The notes: generated by a model not told the origin, from the sequence alone. Numbered from the stretch's first letter, positions 9,328 to 18,309 are shown. The stretch: DNA of 64,000 nucleotides from Pontivivens marinum (GCF_900231835.1 NZ_OCTN01000001.1:744001-808000); one strand, 5' to 3'. Numbers and translations are program-made.

Positions 9328-10388
9328 AACCGGTCCCCGTTGGCATCAAAGGCCAGCATATTTTCCACATCCACGGCCCAGTTGACGGTATCGCCCAGGC
9401 GCACATCCTCACGCATGGGTTGGATCGAGCGCAGGGTAACCCCCGGCGCGACGTCCACATCGAACAGGGTTTCACGGCCCTGCGGCTCGACAAAGCTAAC
9501 CCGCCCAGACGCCATGCCAGCCCCCGCGCCGCCGAAATGTTCGGGCCGCAGACCCAGCGTGATCACCTGCCCAAGGGGCAACCCACGCACATGGGCAGGC
9601 AAGGGCAGCGTAAATCCCTGCCCCATCTGGAACATGCCATCCGCCGCAACAACGCCGTCCATAAACACAATCGGAGGGTTGCCCAGAAAGCCCGCAACGA
9701 ACTTGTTCACCGGCGCGCGGTACATCTGTGTGGGCGAGGCCGTTTGCAGAATTTTACCCTTATCCATGATCGCCACGCGGTCGCACATCGACATCGCCTC
9801 AACCTGATCGTGGGTCACGAGGATCGCGGTGATGCCCGTCTCCAACTGGATACGCCGGATTTCGGAGCGCATCTCCAACCGCAGTTTGGCATCCAGATTG
9901 GCCAGCGGCTCATCAAACAGCAGCACATCGGGACGGCGCACAATGGCACGGGCAAGGGCAACACGCTGCTGCTGCCCCCCCGATAATTGCGCGGGGCGAC
10001 GCGCCAGCAATTCCTCGATATGGATCAGCTCCGCGATTTCACGCACCTTGCGATCCACCTCCGCAGCGGGGGGGCGTTTTTTACCCACCGTCAGGGGAAA
10101 GGCGATGTTTTCGGCCACCGTCATATGCGGGTACAGCGCGTAATTCTGGAACACCACGCCGACATTGCGCCGCTGCGATGGCAGGTCCGACATGTCGCGA
10201 TCGCCAAACAGAATGCGCCCGCCATCCGCGCGGTAAATCCCCGCAATGGCGAACAGGGTCGTGGATTTACCACATCCCGACGGCCCCAGCAGAGCCAGCA
10301 TTTCGCCATCCCCCACCGTCAGGTTCAGATTTTCGATCACGGGCGTGCCGTCAAAACACTTGGTGAAGTTTTCGAGTTCGAGTTGCAT
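9324..10388 (-). CDS. Carbohydrate-type ABC transporter ATP-binding protein (MalK/UgpC-like)
   Basis: 354 residues. The Walker A motif GPSGCGKST (about 34-42), Q-loop FQNYALYPHMT, signature LSGGQQQR, Walker B LLFDEPLANLDA and switch HDQ are all present. The C-terminal 120 residues form the regulatory TOBE/OB-type domain of MalK, UgpC and relatives (LRPEHFGG). It powers import by the two adjacent permeases. The ATG shares one base with the permease stop (TGATG), so translation is coupled. The family is certain; choosing UgpC (glycerol 3-phosphate) rather than another sugar is only suggested by the neighbouring GDPD. Confidence 0.93.
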   Translation of the reverse strand: MQLELENFTKCFDGTPVIENLNLTVGDGEMLALLGPSGCGKSTTLFAIAGIYRADGGRILFGDRDMSDLPSQRRNVGVVFQNYALYPHMTVAENIAFPLTVGKKRPPAAEVDRKVREIAELIHIEELLARRPAQLSGGQQQRVALARAIVRRPDVLLFDEPLANLDAKLRLEMRSEIRRIQLETGITAILVTHDQVEAMSMCDRVAIMDKGKILQTASPTQMYRAPVNKFVAGFLGNPPIVFMDGVVAADGMFQMGQGFTLPLPAHVRGLPLGQVITLGLRPEHFGGAGAGMASGRVSFVEPQGRETLFDVDVAPGVTLRSIQPMREDVRLGDTVNWAVDVENMLAFDANGDRL

Positions 10389-11215
10389 CAGCCTTTCGTG
10401 CCTCCGCCAAAAATGTTCATGAGCCGGTTCTGGAAAATCACAAACAGGACAACCACCGGAAGGGTGTAGAAAACGCCGACGGACTTAAACAGGTTGAAGT
10501 CATACCCGACCCGCTCCGCCGCGATCAAATCGTTGAGGAATATGGACAAAACCTGCATGTCCGATCCAGGGGCCAGAATGCTGGGCAGCAGGTATTCGCC
10601 CCATCCGTCGAGGAAAGCAAAAACCCCCAGCGCCACCAGACCCGGCTTTACCTGTGGCAGGATCAGCCGCCGCCAGACCGTGAAACGACTGGCACCATCC
10701 TGCACGCCGGCCATCTCGATCTCCCACGGGACGGTGTCGTAAAACCCCTTCATGATCCAAATACCAAAGGGCAGCAACAGCGAGGCCTTGACCAGAATGA
10801 CCCCGATCATCGTGTTATATAGCCCGCTGAAATTCAGCACGAAAAACGTCCCGATCAGCAATGTGACCGCTGGAAAAGCATGCATCACCAGAATGCCCGC
10901 CAGAAAAAACCGGCGAAACGGCAGGTGCAGCCGCGAAATCGCATACGCCGCCGTGGACGATACCGACAACACGATCACCGCCATCGAAACGGCCAGTGTC
11001 AGGCTGTTAAAGGTCGCGACCCAGACATTCCCCACCTCGGAAAAATCATACAGGAACCGCCAATGTTTCAGCGTGAACCGGTCCGGCCATAACTCACCCG
11101 CCGGTGCGTCGGTAAAGGTGTCGAGGATCAGAAACCCGTACATCACCATCAACGGCATGCTTATCAAGGTGATGACAATGATAAACGGAATGGTTGAGAA
11201 ATTGCGTGTCATCAT
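10388..11215 (-). CDS. Carbohydrate ABC transporter permease (MalG/UgpE-like)
   Basis: 275 residues with six hydrophobic segments. The EAA loop, which docks on the ATPase, is seen as EMAGVQDGASRFTVWRRLIL. The C-terminal end FQNRLMNIFGGGTKG is typical of MalG-type subunits. Two ATGs occur at 11215 and 11212 after a GAGGGG box; the second has the better spacing, and they differ by one residue. The start follows the stop of the other permease by only a few bases. It forms the membrane channel together with the larger permease encoded upstream. Confidence 0.9.
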   Translation of the reverse strand: MMTRNFSTIPFIIVITLISMPLMVMYGFLILDTFTDAPAGELWPDRFTLKHWRFLYDFSEVGNVWVATFNSLTLAVSMAVIVLSVSSTAAYAISRLHLPFRRFFLAGILVMHAFPAVTLLIGTFFVLNFSGLYNTMIGVILVKASLLLPFGIWIMKGFYDTVPWEIEMAGVQDGASRFTVWRRLILPQVKPGLVALGVFAFLDGWGEYLLPSILAPGSDMQVLSIFLNDLIAAERVGYDFNLFKSVGVFYTLPVVVLFVIFQNRLMNIFGGGTKG

Positions 11216-11222
11216 GGCCCCC

Positions 11223-12551
11223 TCAGAACTCGATACGCGGGCGGCCGACCAGTTCACCGAACTTGAACGCCATCAGATAGATGATCGACAATGCCAACCC
11301 GACCACGACCAGAACCAAGGCCATAGCAGCCCCCAATCCGTATTCCAGATTGCCGGTATAGCTGGACAATGCGGTCTTGAACGCCTCCAGCGCCCAAACC
11401 GTTGTCGTCTTGCCCGGCCCGCCATTGGTGGTCAGCCAGATCGACTCGTATGAGGACAGCAGCGACAGCGTCTGGTAGGACACCACAAACAGGATCGGCC
11501 ACCGCATCTGCGGCAGGATAATCCGCCGGATCTGCTGCCAACGGGTCGCGCCATCCACCTCGGACGCCCATAGCTGTTGTGTCGGGATCGCGCGGATCGC
11601 ACCGGAAAACAGGATCAGGCCAAAGGATGCGCCGACAAACCCGTTGACCGAAATCATGGTCATCCACGCGGTTATCACCGACCCCTTCATATAGTTAAAC
11701 GCGGGCAGGCCCAATTGTTCGGCCAGCAAGGGCAGAAAGCCGTCCTCCCACGTGAACCACTTCCACATGATCGTATACAGAACCAGTGGCGTGATACGCG
11801 GCAACAGCCATAGCGTGCTGTAAAACGACGAAACCCGCTTGGGCATGTAGAACAGCGTGATCGCCAGAAACAGCCCCAGCCCGACGTTAAAAATCGACAG
11901 CGTTGCGCCCACGTAAATCACGGTATTCGCCACCAACCGCATGGTGGAGGGCTGCGTCGCCAGATAGGTAAAATTCTCGGTCGTGTAGATGGCACCGGTA
12001 TAGCTGGCCCCGACAATTTCGGACCGGATACCCGCATCCACATCAGGCACGGCCAGCGATAGGGCCTCCGTCAGCTCCTGCGCGCTGTCAAAGCGTTGGT
12101 TCAACACGCTATGCCCGAAAAATTCGGCGGTCAGCTTTAGGCTGCGCGGACTGCGCGGCGCTGATGGCAAACCCCGCAGGGCCGTCTCGATTCCACGTGC
12201 GGTGTCGAAACCATCGCCCAGCAGGAGTCCCTCGATATCGCGCAGGAAGTCGGCGCTGACACCACCGGCGCGGGCGGCCTCGATCCCGTCGGGCGTAATC
12301 TCATAAGTCTCGGCGGAAATGGCTGTGACCACCTCCTCGGACAGGCCCGCATCGGCCAGATCGTCCAGCAGGTTAGGCGAGATCACATATTCCCCCGCCC
12401 CGATACCGGTAGAGGTGGACATATTCGTGAACGCAAAAACACCTGTCAGAACAACCGGCGCCAGAAAGAAACAGCTCAGCAAGAACAAGGCAGGCGCGAC
12501 GAGGATCAAGCCAAGGCGGCTGACACGGGGCCTGCCGCGATCCTGCGCCAT
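11223..12551 (-). CDS. Carbohydrate ABC transporter permease with large periplasmic domain (MalF-like)
   Basis: About 442 residues, far longer than a plain 290-300 residue subunit. The extra length sits between the first helix (LILVAPALFLLSCFF) and the second (near NTVIYVGATLSIF): roughly 150 residues, hydrophilic and acidic, which must be periplasmic. The rest is a normal permease core with the EAA loop EVDGATRWQQIRRIILPQ. By analogy with MalF the insert may hold the binding protein on the membrane, although MalF has its large loop at a different position. Start choice is uncertain: ATG at 12551 (used here) or ATG at 12620, which overlaps the binding-protein gene by 17 bases; neither has a strong ribosome site. 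Confidence 0.88.
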   Translation of the reverse strand: MAQDRGRPRVSRLGLILVAPALFLLSCFFLAPVVLTGVFAFTNMSTSTGIGAGEYVISPNLLDDLADAGLSEEVVTAISAETYEITPDGIEAARAGGVSADFLRDIEGLLLGDGFDTARGIETALRGLPSAPRSPRSLKLTAEFFGHSVLNQRFDSAQELTEALSLAVPDVDAGIRSEIVGASYTGAIYTTENFTYLATQPSTMRLVANTVIYVGATLSIFNVGLGLFLAITLFYMPKRVSSFYSTLWLLPRITPLVLYTIMWKWFTWEDGFLPLLAEQLGLPAFNYMKGSVITAWMTMISVNGFVGASFGLILFSGAIRAIPTQQLWASEVDGATRWQQIRRIILPQMRWPILFVVSYQTLSLLSSYESIWLTTNGGPGKTTTVWALEAFKTALSSYTGNLEYGLGAAMALVLVVVGLALSIIYLMAFKFGELVGRPRIEF

Positions 12552-12603
12552 GGCCGTACCAGTAGGGCGATGCGCATGCACCGCCCCCTTGGTTCCTGAC
12601 AGA

Positions 12604-13959
12604 TCAGCGGACAACGACATTGTCGCCCAGCGCCTGCGTAACAGTTGCCTCGGCTTCGGCCACAGCATCCTCAACCGACATCACGCCAGTCCACGATGCC
12701 TCCAGCCCCTCGAACATCGCATCCCAGACGATACCGAAATCAGGATCGTTGGGGATTGCATTGGCATGGGGTGCCAAACGCTCGGACGCGGCGGTCAGCC
12801 AACGGTTCTCGGCGTATAGCGGCACAGTGGACTCAACCTCGGAAATGCCCAGATGCGCCGATTTCACAGCGTGCAGCGCGTTGATCCGCGGCTCCGATGC
12901 CGTTGCGATCAGCTCAGCCGCGATCATTGCCTCATCTTCAGTCGCGCCGGACCCGACCAGATAGACCAGCGGGTGCGTGATGGAGTTGGCGCGGCCATTC
13001 GCATTACCGGCAGGGAACAGCGTGTACTGAACCGTGCCAAAGAAATCCTCCAGACCGAAGCCATTCTCCCACTGCGCATAATGCCACGTACCACCATGCC
13101 ATGTGCCGTAATTACCGGCGGCGACGTTCTGGTGCCAGACATCCCATTCCGTGCCCAGATAGGTTTCGGAGACGACCTCCATCTCTGTCGCATCGGCAAA
13201 GAACTGATACCAGTCGGTCAGCGCCTGCGTGTCCAGCAACAGCTTGCCGGTTTCCGCATCCAGCATCTCACCACCAAAGGCCTGATAGTACTGCAAATAG
13301 TCAGGGCCATTGGATACACGCGGCGCAAATCCCATCTCGGGACCAACAATACCGGCATCCTGCATCGCAGCAGCAACATCCAGCATGTCGTATAGCGTGA
13401 ATTCACCGTCCTGCACCCGCTGTGGCAAGCTGTCGATTTCGGCGTCGGTCCAGCCGATGGCCTTCAGCGCGGGGATCGACCAATAGAAAACGCGCGCCTC
13501 GGCATCCTGCGGAACGCCCCAGATCTGGCCGTTATACGTCGCAACATCGATCAGGTTTGGATAGATCGAGTTCAGCGGCCAGCTATCGAAATAGACGTAA
13601 TCCTCGATCGGAACGATCAGGCCCGCATTGGACCACGTGCCGATATCCTCGTGACCGGTAACAACGATCTGGGGGGCATTGCCTGCCTCGGATGCCAGCG
13701 AGAACGCCTGTTTGAAATCCTCCCAGCCGCTCCACAACTGCGCATCGATGGTGATGTTCAGCTCGTCACCACGGATGGCGGCCTCACGCTCCATGATGTC
13801 GGCAGCCATGACGATGGCTTCGGTGCGATAGTTCGATTCCTCGCCCGAACCACCGGCCCAGACAGTAATGGTTACATCCTGCGCGGAGGCAGCAAAGGCC
13901 ACGCTCGACATCAACGCAGCAGCAATGCCACGGCGCACAAAGGTAGTCGTTATTGTCAT
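12604..13959 (-). CDS. ABC transporter substrate-binding protein (family 1, carbohydrate type)
   Basis: 451 residues. A signal peptide (RRGIAAALMSSVAFAASA) is cleaved near residue 26. The mature protein starts QDVTITVWAGG and contains the Trp/Tyr-rich patches (YGTWHGGTWHYAQWENG) common in sugar-binding pockets. It is the first gene of the importer/GDPD/LacI operon. The ATG at 13959 has GGGGA five bases upstream; an in-frame start at 14115 would put the leader palindromes inside the gene and is rejected. The ligand is unknown. A glycerophosphodiester or phosphorylated sugar is suggested by the downstream phosphodiesterase, a sugar by the family. Confidence 0.9.
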   Translation of the reverse strand: MTITTTFVRRGIAAALMSSVAFAASAQDVTITVWAGGSGEESNYRTEAIVMAADIMEREAAIRGDELNITIDAQLWSGWEDFKQAFSLASEAGNAPQIVVTGHEDIGTWSNAGLIVPIEDYVYFDSWPLNSIYPNLIDVATYNGQIWGVPQDAEARVFYWSIPALKAIGWTDAEIDSLPQRVQDGEFTLYDMLDVAAAMQDAGIVGPEMGFAPRVSNGPDYLQYYQAFGGEMLDAETGKLLLDTQALTDWYQFFADATEMEVVSETYLGTEWDVWHQNVAAGNYGTWHGGTWHYAQWENGFGLEDFFGTVQYTLFPAGNANGRANSITHPLVYLVGSGATEDEAMIAAELIATASEPRINALHAVKSAHLGISEVESTVPLYAENRWLTAASERLAPHANAIPNDPDFGIVWDAMFEGLEASWTGVMSVEDAVAEAEATVTQALGDNVVVR

Positions 13960-13987
13960 AATCGTCCCCGATCCTGAGAAAATCTTT

Positions 13988-14033
13988 CCTTTGCACAGGT
14001 GTGCAGTGGTGCCGATGCACACCTGTGCAAAGG
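13988..14033. promoter_or_regulatory. 46-bp perfect inverted repeat containing two palindromic operators
   Basis: Two 18-base arms (13988-14005 and 14016-14033) are perfect inverse complements around a 10-base spacer. Each arm contains its own 14-bp near-palindrome: TGCACA-GG-TGTGCA at 13992-14005 and TGCACA-CC-TGTGCA at 14016-14029, 24 bp centre to centre. They lie 28-75 bases before the binding-protein ATG. Length, symmetry and pairing fit LacI-family operators, and the operon ends with a LacI gene. If transcribed, the whole repeat would also form a strong RNA hairpin in the leader. Confidence 0.7.
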
Positions 14034-14070
14034 GTTTCCAAAGCGGTCTGTACGCCGCCCTTTTCCCGTA

Positions 14071-14113
14071 GTTGTGCGACAGATCGACGACAGTTTGTGC
14101 ATAATCGCACAAC
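14071..14113. promoter_or_regulatory. Second set of inverted repeats in the divergent promoter region
   Basis: GTTGTGCGA at 14071-14079 is mirrored by TCGCACAAC at 14105-14113. Nested inside is TTGTGC-N6-GCACAA (14095-14112). The core (TGTGC/GCACA) resembles the half-sites at 13992-14029, so this may be an auxiliary operator for the same regulator, serving either the ABC operon or the EamA gene at 14190. No clear promoter hexamers were found. Confidence 0.4.
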
Positions 14114-14189
14114 ACAAAATCAGAACATTACCTGAACAGTTGCGCTATAGACATGGCAGGCGTAAGCATGTTTTCAAACGGAGCACCCC

Positions 14190-15047
14190 ATGCAGAACAA
14201 GCCACGCGCAGCGATCATGATGGTATTCGCCGCCACCTGCATGGGCACGGCATCCCTATTGGCCAAGCTGTTGGGAACTGGCGAAAATTCCCTACATGCG
14301 TTCCAGATCAGCGCGGGCCGTTTCGGCTTTGCCCTGCTCGCCTTAGGGATCGCGGCGGCCATCCTGCGCCCCCGTATTGTGGCCCCGAATATACCCCTGC
14401 ACGTCCTACGCGTATTGTTCGGCTGGGCGGGTATCACCTGCATGTTTTTTGCAGTTGCCCGCATGCCAATGGCCGATGCGACGGCGATCAGCTACCTCAA
14501 TCCGATGATTGCGATGCTGTTGGCGATTCCCCTCTTGGGCGAGCGTCCGGGCCGCTGGCGTTGGGGATCGGTGGCTGTGTCGTTCCTGGGAGCAATGTTG
14601 CTAATTCGCCCTGGCGCATCGGGCATACAACCCGCCGCGCTGGTCGCACTCGCCGCCGCATGTTTTATGGGGGCCGAGGTTATCGCGATCAAGCGTCTGA
14701 CCCTGTTGGAAAAGCCCTTCCAAATCCTGCTCATCAACAATTCCATCGGCTGCATTCTGGCAATCAGCACCGCCGCCTTTGTCTGGGTCACGCCTACCAG
14801 CGCGCAATGGCTAATCATGGCCGGTGTCGGGTTGAGCGTGGTCAGCGCACAGATCTGCTTCATTCAGGCCCTGCGCGCCGCCGATGCCAGCTTTGTCATG
14901 CCGCTATTCTATGGAACCTTGATCGTGGTGGCCCTGTGGGATCTGGCGCTGTTCGGCATCGTCCCCGATGTCATCAGCCTTATCGGTGGTGGCATCATCG
15001 TGTCCGCCGCCTGCGTTCTGGCATGGCGGGAATCCCGCGCGGCCTAG
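14190..15047 (+). CDS. EamA-family (DMT superfamily) transporter
   Basis: 285 residues with ten hydrophobic segments arranged as two five-helix EamA repeats. Typical marks are ADATAISYLNPMIAMLLA with LLGERPGRWRW in repeat 1, and ADASFVMPLFYGTLIVVALW in repeat 2. Such inner-membrane carriers usually export amino acids or metabolites; the substrate cannot be told. The ATG at 14190 has GGAG seven bases upstream. It is transcribed divergently from the ABC operon with a 230-base shared control region. Its stop codon overlaps that of the convergent glycosyltransferase gene by about four bases. Confidence 0.88.
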   Translation: MQNKPRAAIMMVFAATCMGTASLLAKLLGTGENSLHAFQISAGRFGFALLALGIAAAILRPRIVAPNIPLHVLRVLFGWAGITCMFFAVARMPMADATAISYLNPMIAMLLAIPLLGERPGRWRWGSVAVSFLGAMLLIRPGASGIQPAALVALAAACFMGAEVIAIKRLTLLEKPFQILLINNSIGCILAISTAAFVWVTPTSAQWLIMAGVGLSVVSAQICFIQALRAADASFVMPLFYGTLIVVALWDLALFGIVPDVISLIGGGIIVSAACVLAWRESRAA

Positions 15048-16024
15048 TTACGGGCGCGGGCGATCAGCGCATGGGCCTCCTCAGCGGTCCATGCACGGCT
15101 TTCCCCTGCCATAACGATGCGGGTGTATAAATCACGCCAACAATCCTCACGCAGCAGCGTATCCACACGGGCATGCCGCCACGCAACACCCTGCTGATGC
15201 AGGCGCGCAATGTCCGCATCCGCCATCAATTCCGCCATGTCGATCTGTAGCGAGGCATCCTCAACCTGATTCAAGTTCCGCTCAGCCCAATATCCAGCAT
15301 CCGCTGGTGATCCCTCACGATTGGCCCGCCCCCGTGCGGCCTTGACGACAAAGCTTTCCGCATCGCCCAGCGCATAGTGGTTCAACTGTACCAAGCCATA
15401 GGACGGCTTCAGGTAATTGGTATAAACGCCCCGATCCTGAAATCGCGGAGGCAAGATTGCGCCGTTGCCATCCACCCAAACCGCAGGCCCCTGCGCGTCA
15501 ATCGGGCGGTGCACACCGGGCCGCTGATACGCCCCGCGCCGCCACAACGTCTTGATCATCGCGCAACGCCACGGCCAGTTCAGCGGGTCCGGCGCGCAAT
15601 GCGTAAACCGCTGCGCCACCGGCAAATCCTCGTAATGCCGCAACCCTGACGATCCAAACATCCGCCATGTCAGGGCAAAGCAATCCGCCTGCGGCACCGC
15701 GCCGACCAGATCGGACAGGTTGCCCGCGCGCAGATTGATGAACTCATCCACATCGATGCAAATCACCCAGTCGGCCACGGCCATTAACGGATGCTCCGCC
15801 GCCTCACGCAAGGCCCGCCATTGCGGCCCACGCTGCCCTGCCCGCCCGCGCAGATGGGTCAGCAGGCCCAACGCCTCGAACCGGTCCAGCATCGCATCCG
15901 TCCCGTCCGAGCAATCGTTTGAAAAGGCCAGCACATCCGTCACACCAATCGCACGGTGATGGGCCAGCCACTCGGTCAGGACCGCCGCCTCATCCTTGAC
16001 GCAAATGATGGCAAGCACCCTCAC
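15044..16024 (-). CDS. Glycosyltransferase family 2-type protein
   Basis: 326 residues. The start VLAIICVKDEAAVLTEWLAHH and the DWVICIDVDEFINL motif (a DxD-type nucleotide-sugar site) match the small GT2-like family typical of Rhodobacterales surface-polysaccharide genes. A second block (LRHYEDLPVAQRF, then HRPI) is characteristic of the same family. No membrane segment is evident, so it should act on the cytoplasmic side. The GTG start at 16024 overlaps the murJ stop (GTGA), giving a coupled murJ-GT pair. A role in O-antigen or capsule assembly is a family-based guess; donor and acceptor are unknown. Confidence 0.8.
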   Translation of the reverse strand: MRVLAIICVKDEAAVLTEWLAHHRAIGVTDVLAFSNDCSDGTDAMLDRFEALGLLTHLRGRAGQRGPQWRALREAAEHPLMAVADWVICIDVDEFINLRAGNLSDLVGAVPQADCFALTWRMFGSSGLRHYEDLPVAQRFTHCAPDPLNWPWRCAMIKTLWRRGAYQRPGVHRPIDAQGPAVWVDGNGAILPPRFQDRGVYTNYLKPSYGLVQLNHYALGDAESFVVKAARGRANREGSPADAGYWAERNLNQVEDASLQIDMAELMADADIARLHQQGVAWRHARVDTLLREDCWRDLYTRIVMAGESRAWTAEEAHALIARARN

Positions 16025-17559
16025 CGGCGCACGACCTTACGCAGGCCCGACAGCGTCACCGCCTTGGTCGCCAGTGCCAGCGCGCCATAGCTGACCGCGC
16101 CCAGCGTCACCAATCCGAACAGCGCGGGATAACGCCAACCGGGCAAATCAATGACCCAGCCCAACGCCTGAACCAAGCCAGCCAACAGCACGCCCATTAC
16201 CGCCGCCGAGAGTAAAATCCGCGGCGCCGCCCGAACCAAGCGCTGATCCAGCTTCACCGCATCCCCAAACGACCGCGACGCGCGCCACAGCAACGCAAAG
16301 TTCACCCACGCCGCCAGCGTCGTGCCCCATGCCGCCGCCAAAAATCCCAGCCACGGCGCCGCTGCCACAGCCACCACCACATTCACCACCATTGAAACAA
16401 CGGCAAACCGGAACGGGGTCACCGTATCCTCACGCGCGAAAAACACGGGGGAGATTACCTTGATCAAAACAAAGGCCGGCAATCCCCAGCCATAGGCCGC
16501 AACCGCCTGCGCGGTCAGGGCGGCATCGCGAAACTCAAACGCGCCCCGCTGAAACAACACCGCGACCAACGGCAATGGCACCACGATCAACGCAATGGCC
16601 GCAGGCACCGCCAAGGCCAGCGAAAACTCCGCCGCACGGTTGACCGCATCACGCCCACCCGCAGCATCCCCCGCACCCAGACGGCGCGACAGGTCCGGCA
16701 ACAGCACAACCCCAATCGCAATACCAACCACGCCTAGCGGCAATTGATACAGGCGATCTGCATAGTTCAGATAGGCCACCGCCCCCTCGAAAAAGCTCGC
16801 CACTTGCCGCCCCACCAACAGGTTCACCTGCATCACACCACCGGCCAGCGCGGCGGGCAGCGCGATCACGGCCAACCGTCGCAACTCAGGCGTCAGGCGC
16901 GGGCGACGCGGCACAATGCGGAACCCCGCGCGCGAGGCCGCTATCCAGATCAAGCCCATCTGGGCAATACCCGCCAGCGGCACTCCCCATGCCAGCGCCA
17001 TGCCAATATCCGCGCCGATAGATGCGCCAATCAGAACCGCCGCGATCAGAATAATGTTCAACACCACCGGCGCCGCCGCCGCCGCTGCAAACCGCCCCAT
17101 CGCGTTCAGAACACCCGATAGCAGCGCCGCGAGCGAGATGAACAGGATATAGGGGAACACAATTCGCCCCATATCGACCGCCATATCGAACCGCTCATCC
17201 CCCGCAAAACCCGATGCCATCAGCATCACCAAGCCCGGCATCGCCAATTGCGATAGCAACGTGAACACGATCAACACACCGCCCAGCCCCGAAAACGCAT
17301 CGCGGGCAAAGGTCAGGGCGTCGCGATCCTGCTCCAGCTTTTTGGAAAACATCGGCACAAAGGCGGTGTTGAACGCGCCCTCCGCGAAAAAGCGGCGAAA
17401 CATGTTGGGCAGTGAAAAGGCGATCAGGAACGCCTCCGCCACAGGTCCGGCCCCCAGATAGGCCGCGATCAGGATATCCCGGACAAAGCCCAGAACCCTG
17501 CTCGCCAATGTCCACCCGCCAACAGTAAGGAACGCAGATAATAGACGTATCGACTTCAT
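16021..17559 (-). CDS. murJ: Lipid II flippase MurJ (MviN)
   Basis: 512 residues, about 14 membrane helices. The N-terminal signature SRVLGFVRDILIAAYLG and the SLPNMFRRFFAEGAFNTAFVP block are diagnostic of MurJ. It moves the peptidoglycan precursor lipid II across the inner membrane and is normally essential. The ATG at 17559 is preceded by a GGAGAG box. In related genomes glnD and murJ often lie together; here a metal-efflux cassette (17620-18726) separates them. The downstream glycosyltransferase overlaps its stop codon. Confidence 0.96.
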   Translation of the reverse strand: MKSIRLLSAFLTVGGWTLASRVLGFVRDILIAAYLGAGPVAEAFLIAFSLPNMFRRFFAEGAFNTAFVPMFSKKLEQDRDALTFARDAFSGLGGVLIVFTLLSQLAMPGLVMLMASGFAGDERFDMAVDMGRIVFPYILFISLAALLSGVLNAMGRFAAAAAAPVVLNIILIAAVLIGASIGADIGMALAWGVPLAGIAQMGLIWIAASRAGFRIVPRRPRLTPELRRLAVIALPAALAGGVMQVNLLVGRQVASFFEGAVAYLNYADRLYQLPLGVVGIAIGVVLLPDLSRRLGAGDAAGGRDAVNRAAEFSLALAVPAAIALIVVPLPLVAVLFQRGAFEFRDAALTAQAVAAYGWGLPAFVLIKVISPVFFAREDTVTPFRFAVVSMVVNVVVAVAAAPWLGFLAAAWGTTLAAWVNFALLWRASRSFGDAVKLDQRLVRAAPRILLSAAVMGVLLAGLVQALGWVIDLPGWRYPALFGLVTLGAVSYGALALATKAVTLSGLRKVVRR

Positions 17560-17619
17560 GGGGGCTCTCCGGGGGTTTCCCCCCTTCGATACCGCTATTT
17601 ATTGGCTACCGTAAGGGGG

Positions 17620-18237
17620 TCACGCAGTTACGCGCCGCTCCACGATGGCCTGCCGCAGGATTTGCACCGCCGATGTGGTGAACAGCGCCGCCATGATCCC
17701 CGCCACGATCAAATCAGGCGCGCCGCTAGAGGTGCCCCAAACGCCCAAGGCCGCGATCATAACGGCAACATTGCCAATAGCATCATTGCGCGAACATAAC
17801 CAAACGGAGCGCACATTCGCGTCGCCATCCTTGTACCGCACCAACAGGGCAACACTGGCCAGATTCGCCACCAGAGCCAGGAACCCGATGATTCCCATGA
17901 CCTCCGCCTCGGGCACGCCCTGAACGAACACTTGATAGATAGTCGATGCCAGAACCCATGCGCCGATTGCCAGCAGGCTAACGCCCTTGACCATCGCGGC
18001 GGAACTGCGCACCTGCACCGACGCCCCGATCACCGCAAGTGACAGGCCATATGTCGCCGCATCGGCCAGAAAATCCAGCGCATCGGCCTGCAATGCCTGC
18101 GATCGGGCCGCATGTCCGGCCCCCATTTCCACCACAAACATCACTGCGTTGATCGCAATAACCAGCCATAGGCGGCGTTTGTAATCGGCAGATAACCCGT
18201 CGAAAGTAGCGTTATTATTACAGCATCCTGCTGACAT
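17620..18237 (-). CDS. Cation-efflux transporter of CDF type (short form)
   Basis: 205 residues, with the membrane domain only; the cytoplasmic C-terminal domain of classic CDF proteins is missing. Metal-site motifs are seen as QALQADALDFLADAATYGL in the second helix region and CSRNDAIGNV in the fifth, which corresponds to the HxxxD/DxxxD pairs of the family. The N-terminus begins MSAGCCNNN, with a cysteine pair that may bind soft metal. The ATG at 18237 has GGGAG about seven bases upstream and lies 25-30 bases after a MerR-type promoter. The divergent MerR gene makes a metal-inducible unit; Zn, Cd, Co or Hg are all possible. Confidence 0.87.
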   Translation of the reverse strand: MSAGCCNNNATFDGLSADYKRRLWLVIAINAVMFVVEMGAGHAARSQALQADALDFLADAATYGLSLAVIGASVQVRSSAAMVKGVSLLAIGAWVLASTIYQVFVQGVPEAEVMGIIGFLALVANLASVALLVRYKDGDANVRSVWLCSRNDAIGNVAVMIAALGVWGTSSGAPDLIVAGIMAALFTTSAVQILRQAIVERRVTA

Positions 18238-18267
18238 GATGGACTCCCGCATTATATGTCAGCCAGC

Positions 18268-18298
18268 AACATAATTCCTCTAGGGACTAGAGGTTCAA
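18268..18298 (-). promoter_or_regulatory. MerR-type promoter/operator of the cation-efflux gene
   Basis: Read on the minus strand: -35 TTGAAC (18298-18293), a 19-base spacer, and -10 TATGTT (18273-18268). The over-long spacer contains the perfect dyad CCTCTAG-N3-CTAGAGG (18277-18293). A 19-20 bp spacer with a central dyad is the hallmark of promoters that MerR proteins activate by untwisting DNA. The divergent regulator gene starts at 18310. Confidence 0.88.
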
Positions 18299-18309
18299 GG
18301 GGTCATTTC

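Noticed and set aside
14153-15130. A 325-codon plus-strand frame overlapping the EamA gene
   Set aside because: Wrong frame relative to the EamA protein, no family character and no membrane segments; the overlapping EamA frame has ten helices and a good ribosome site.
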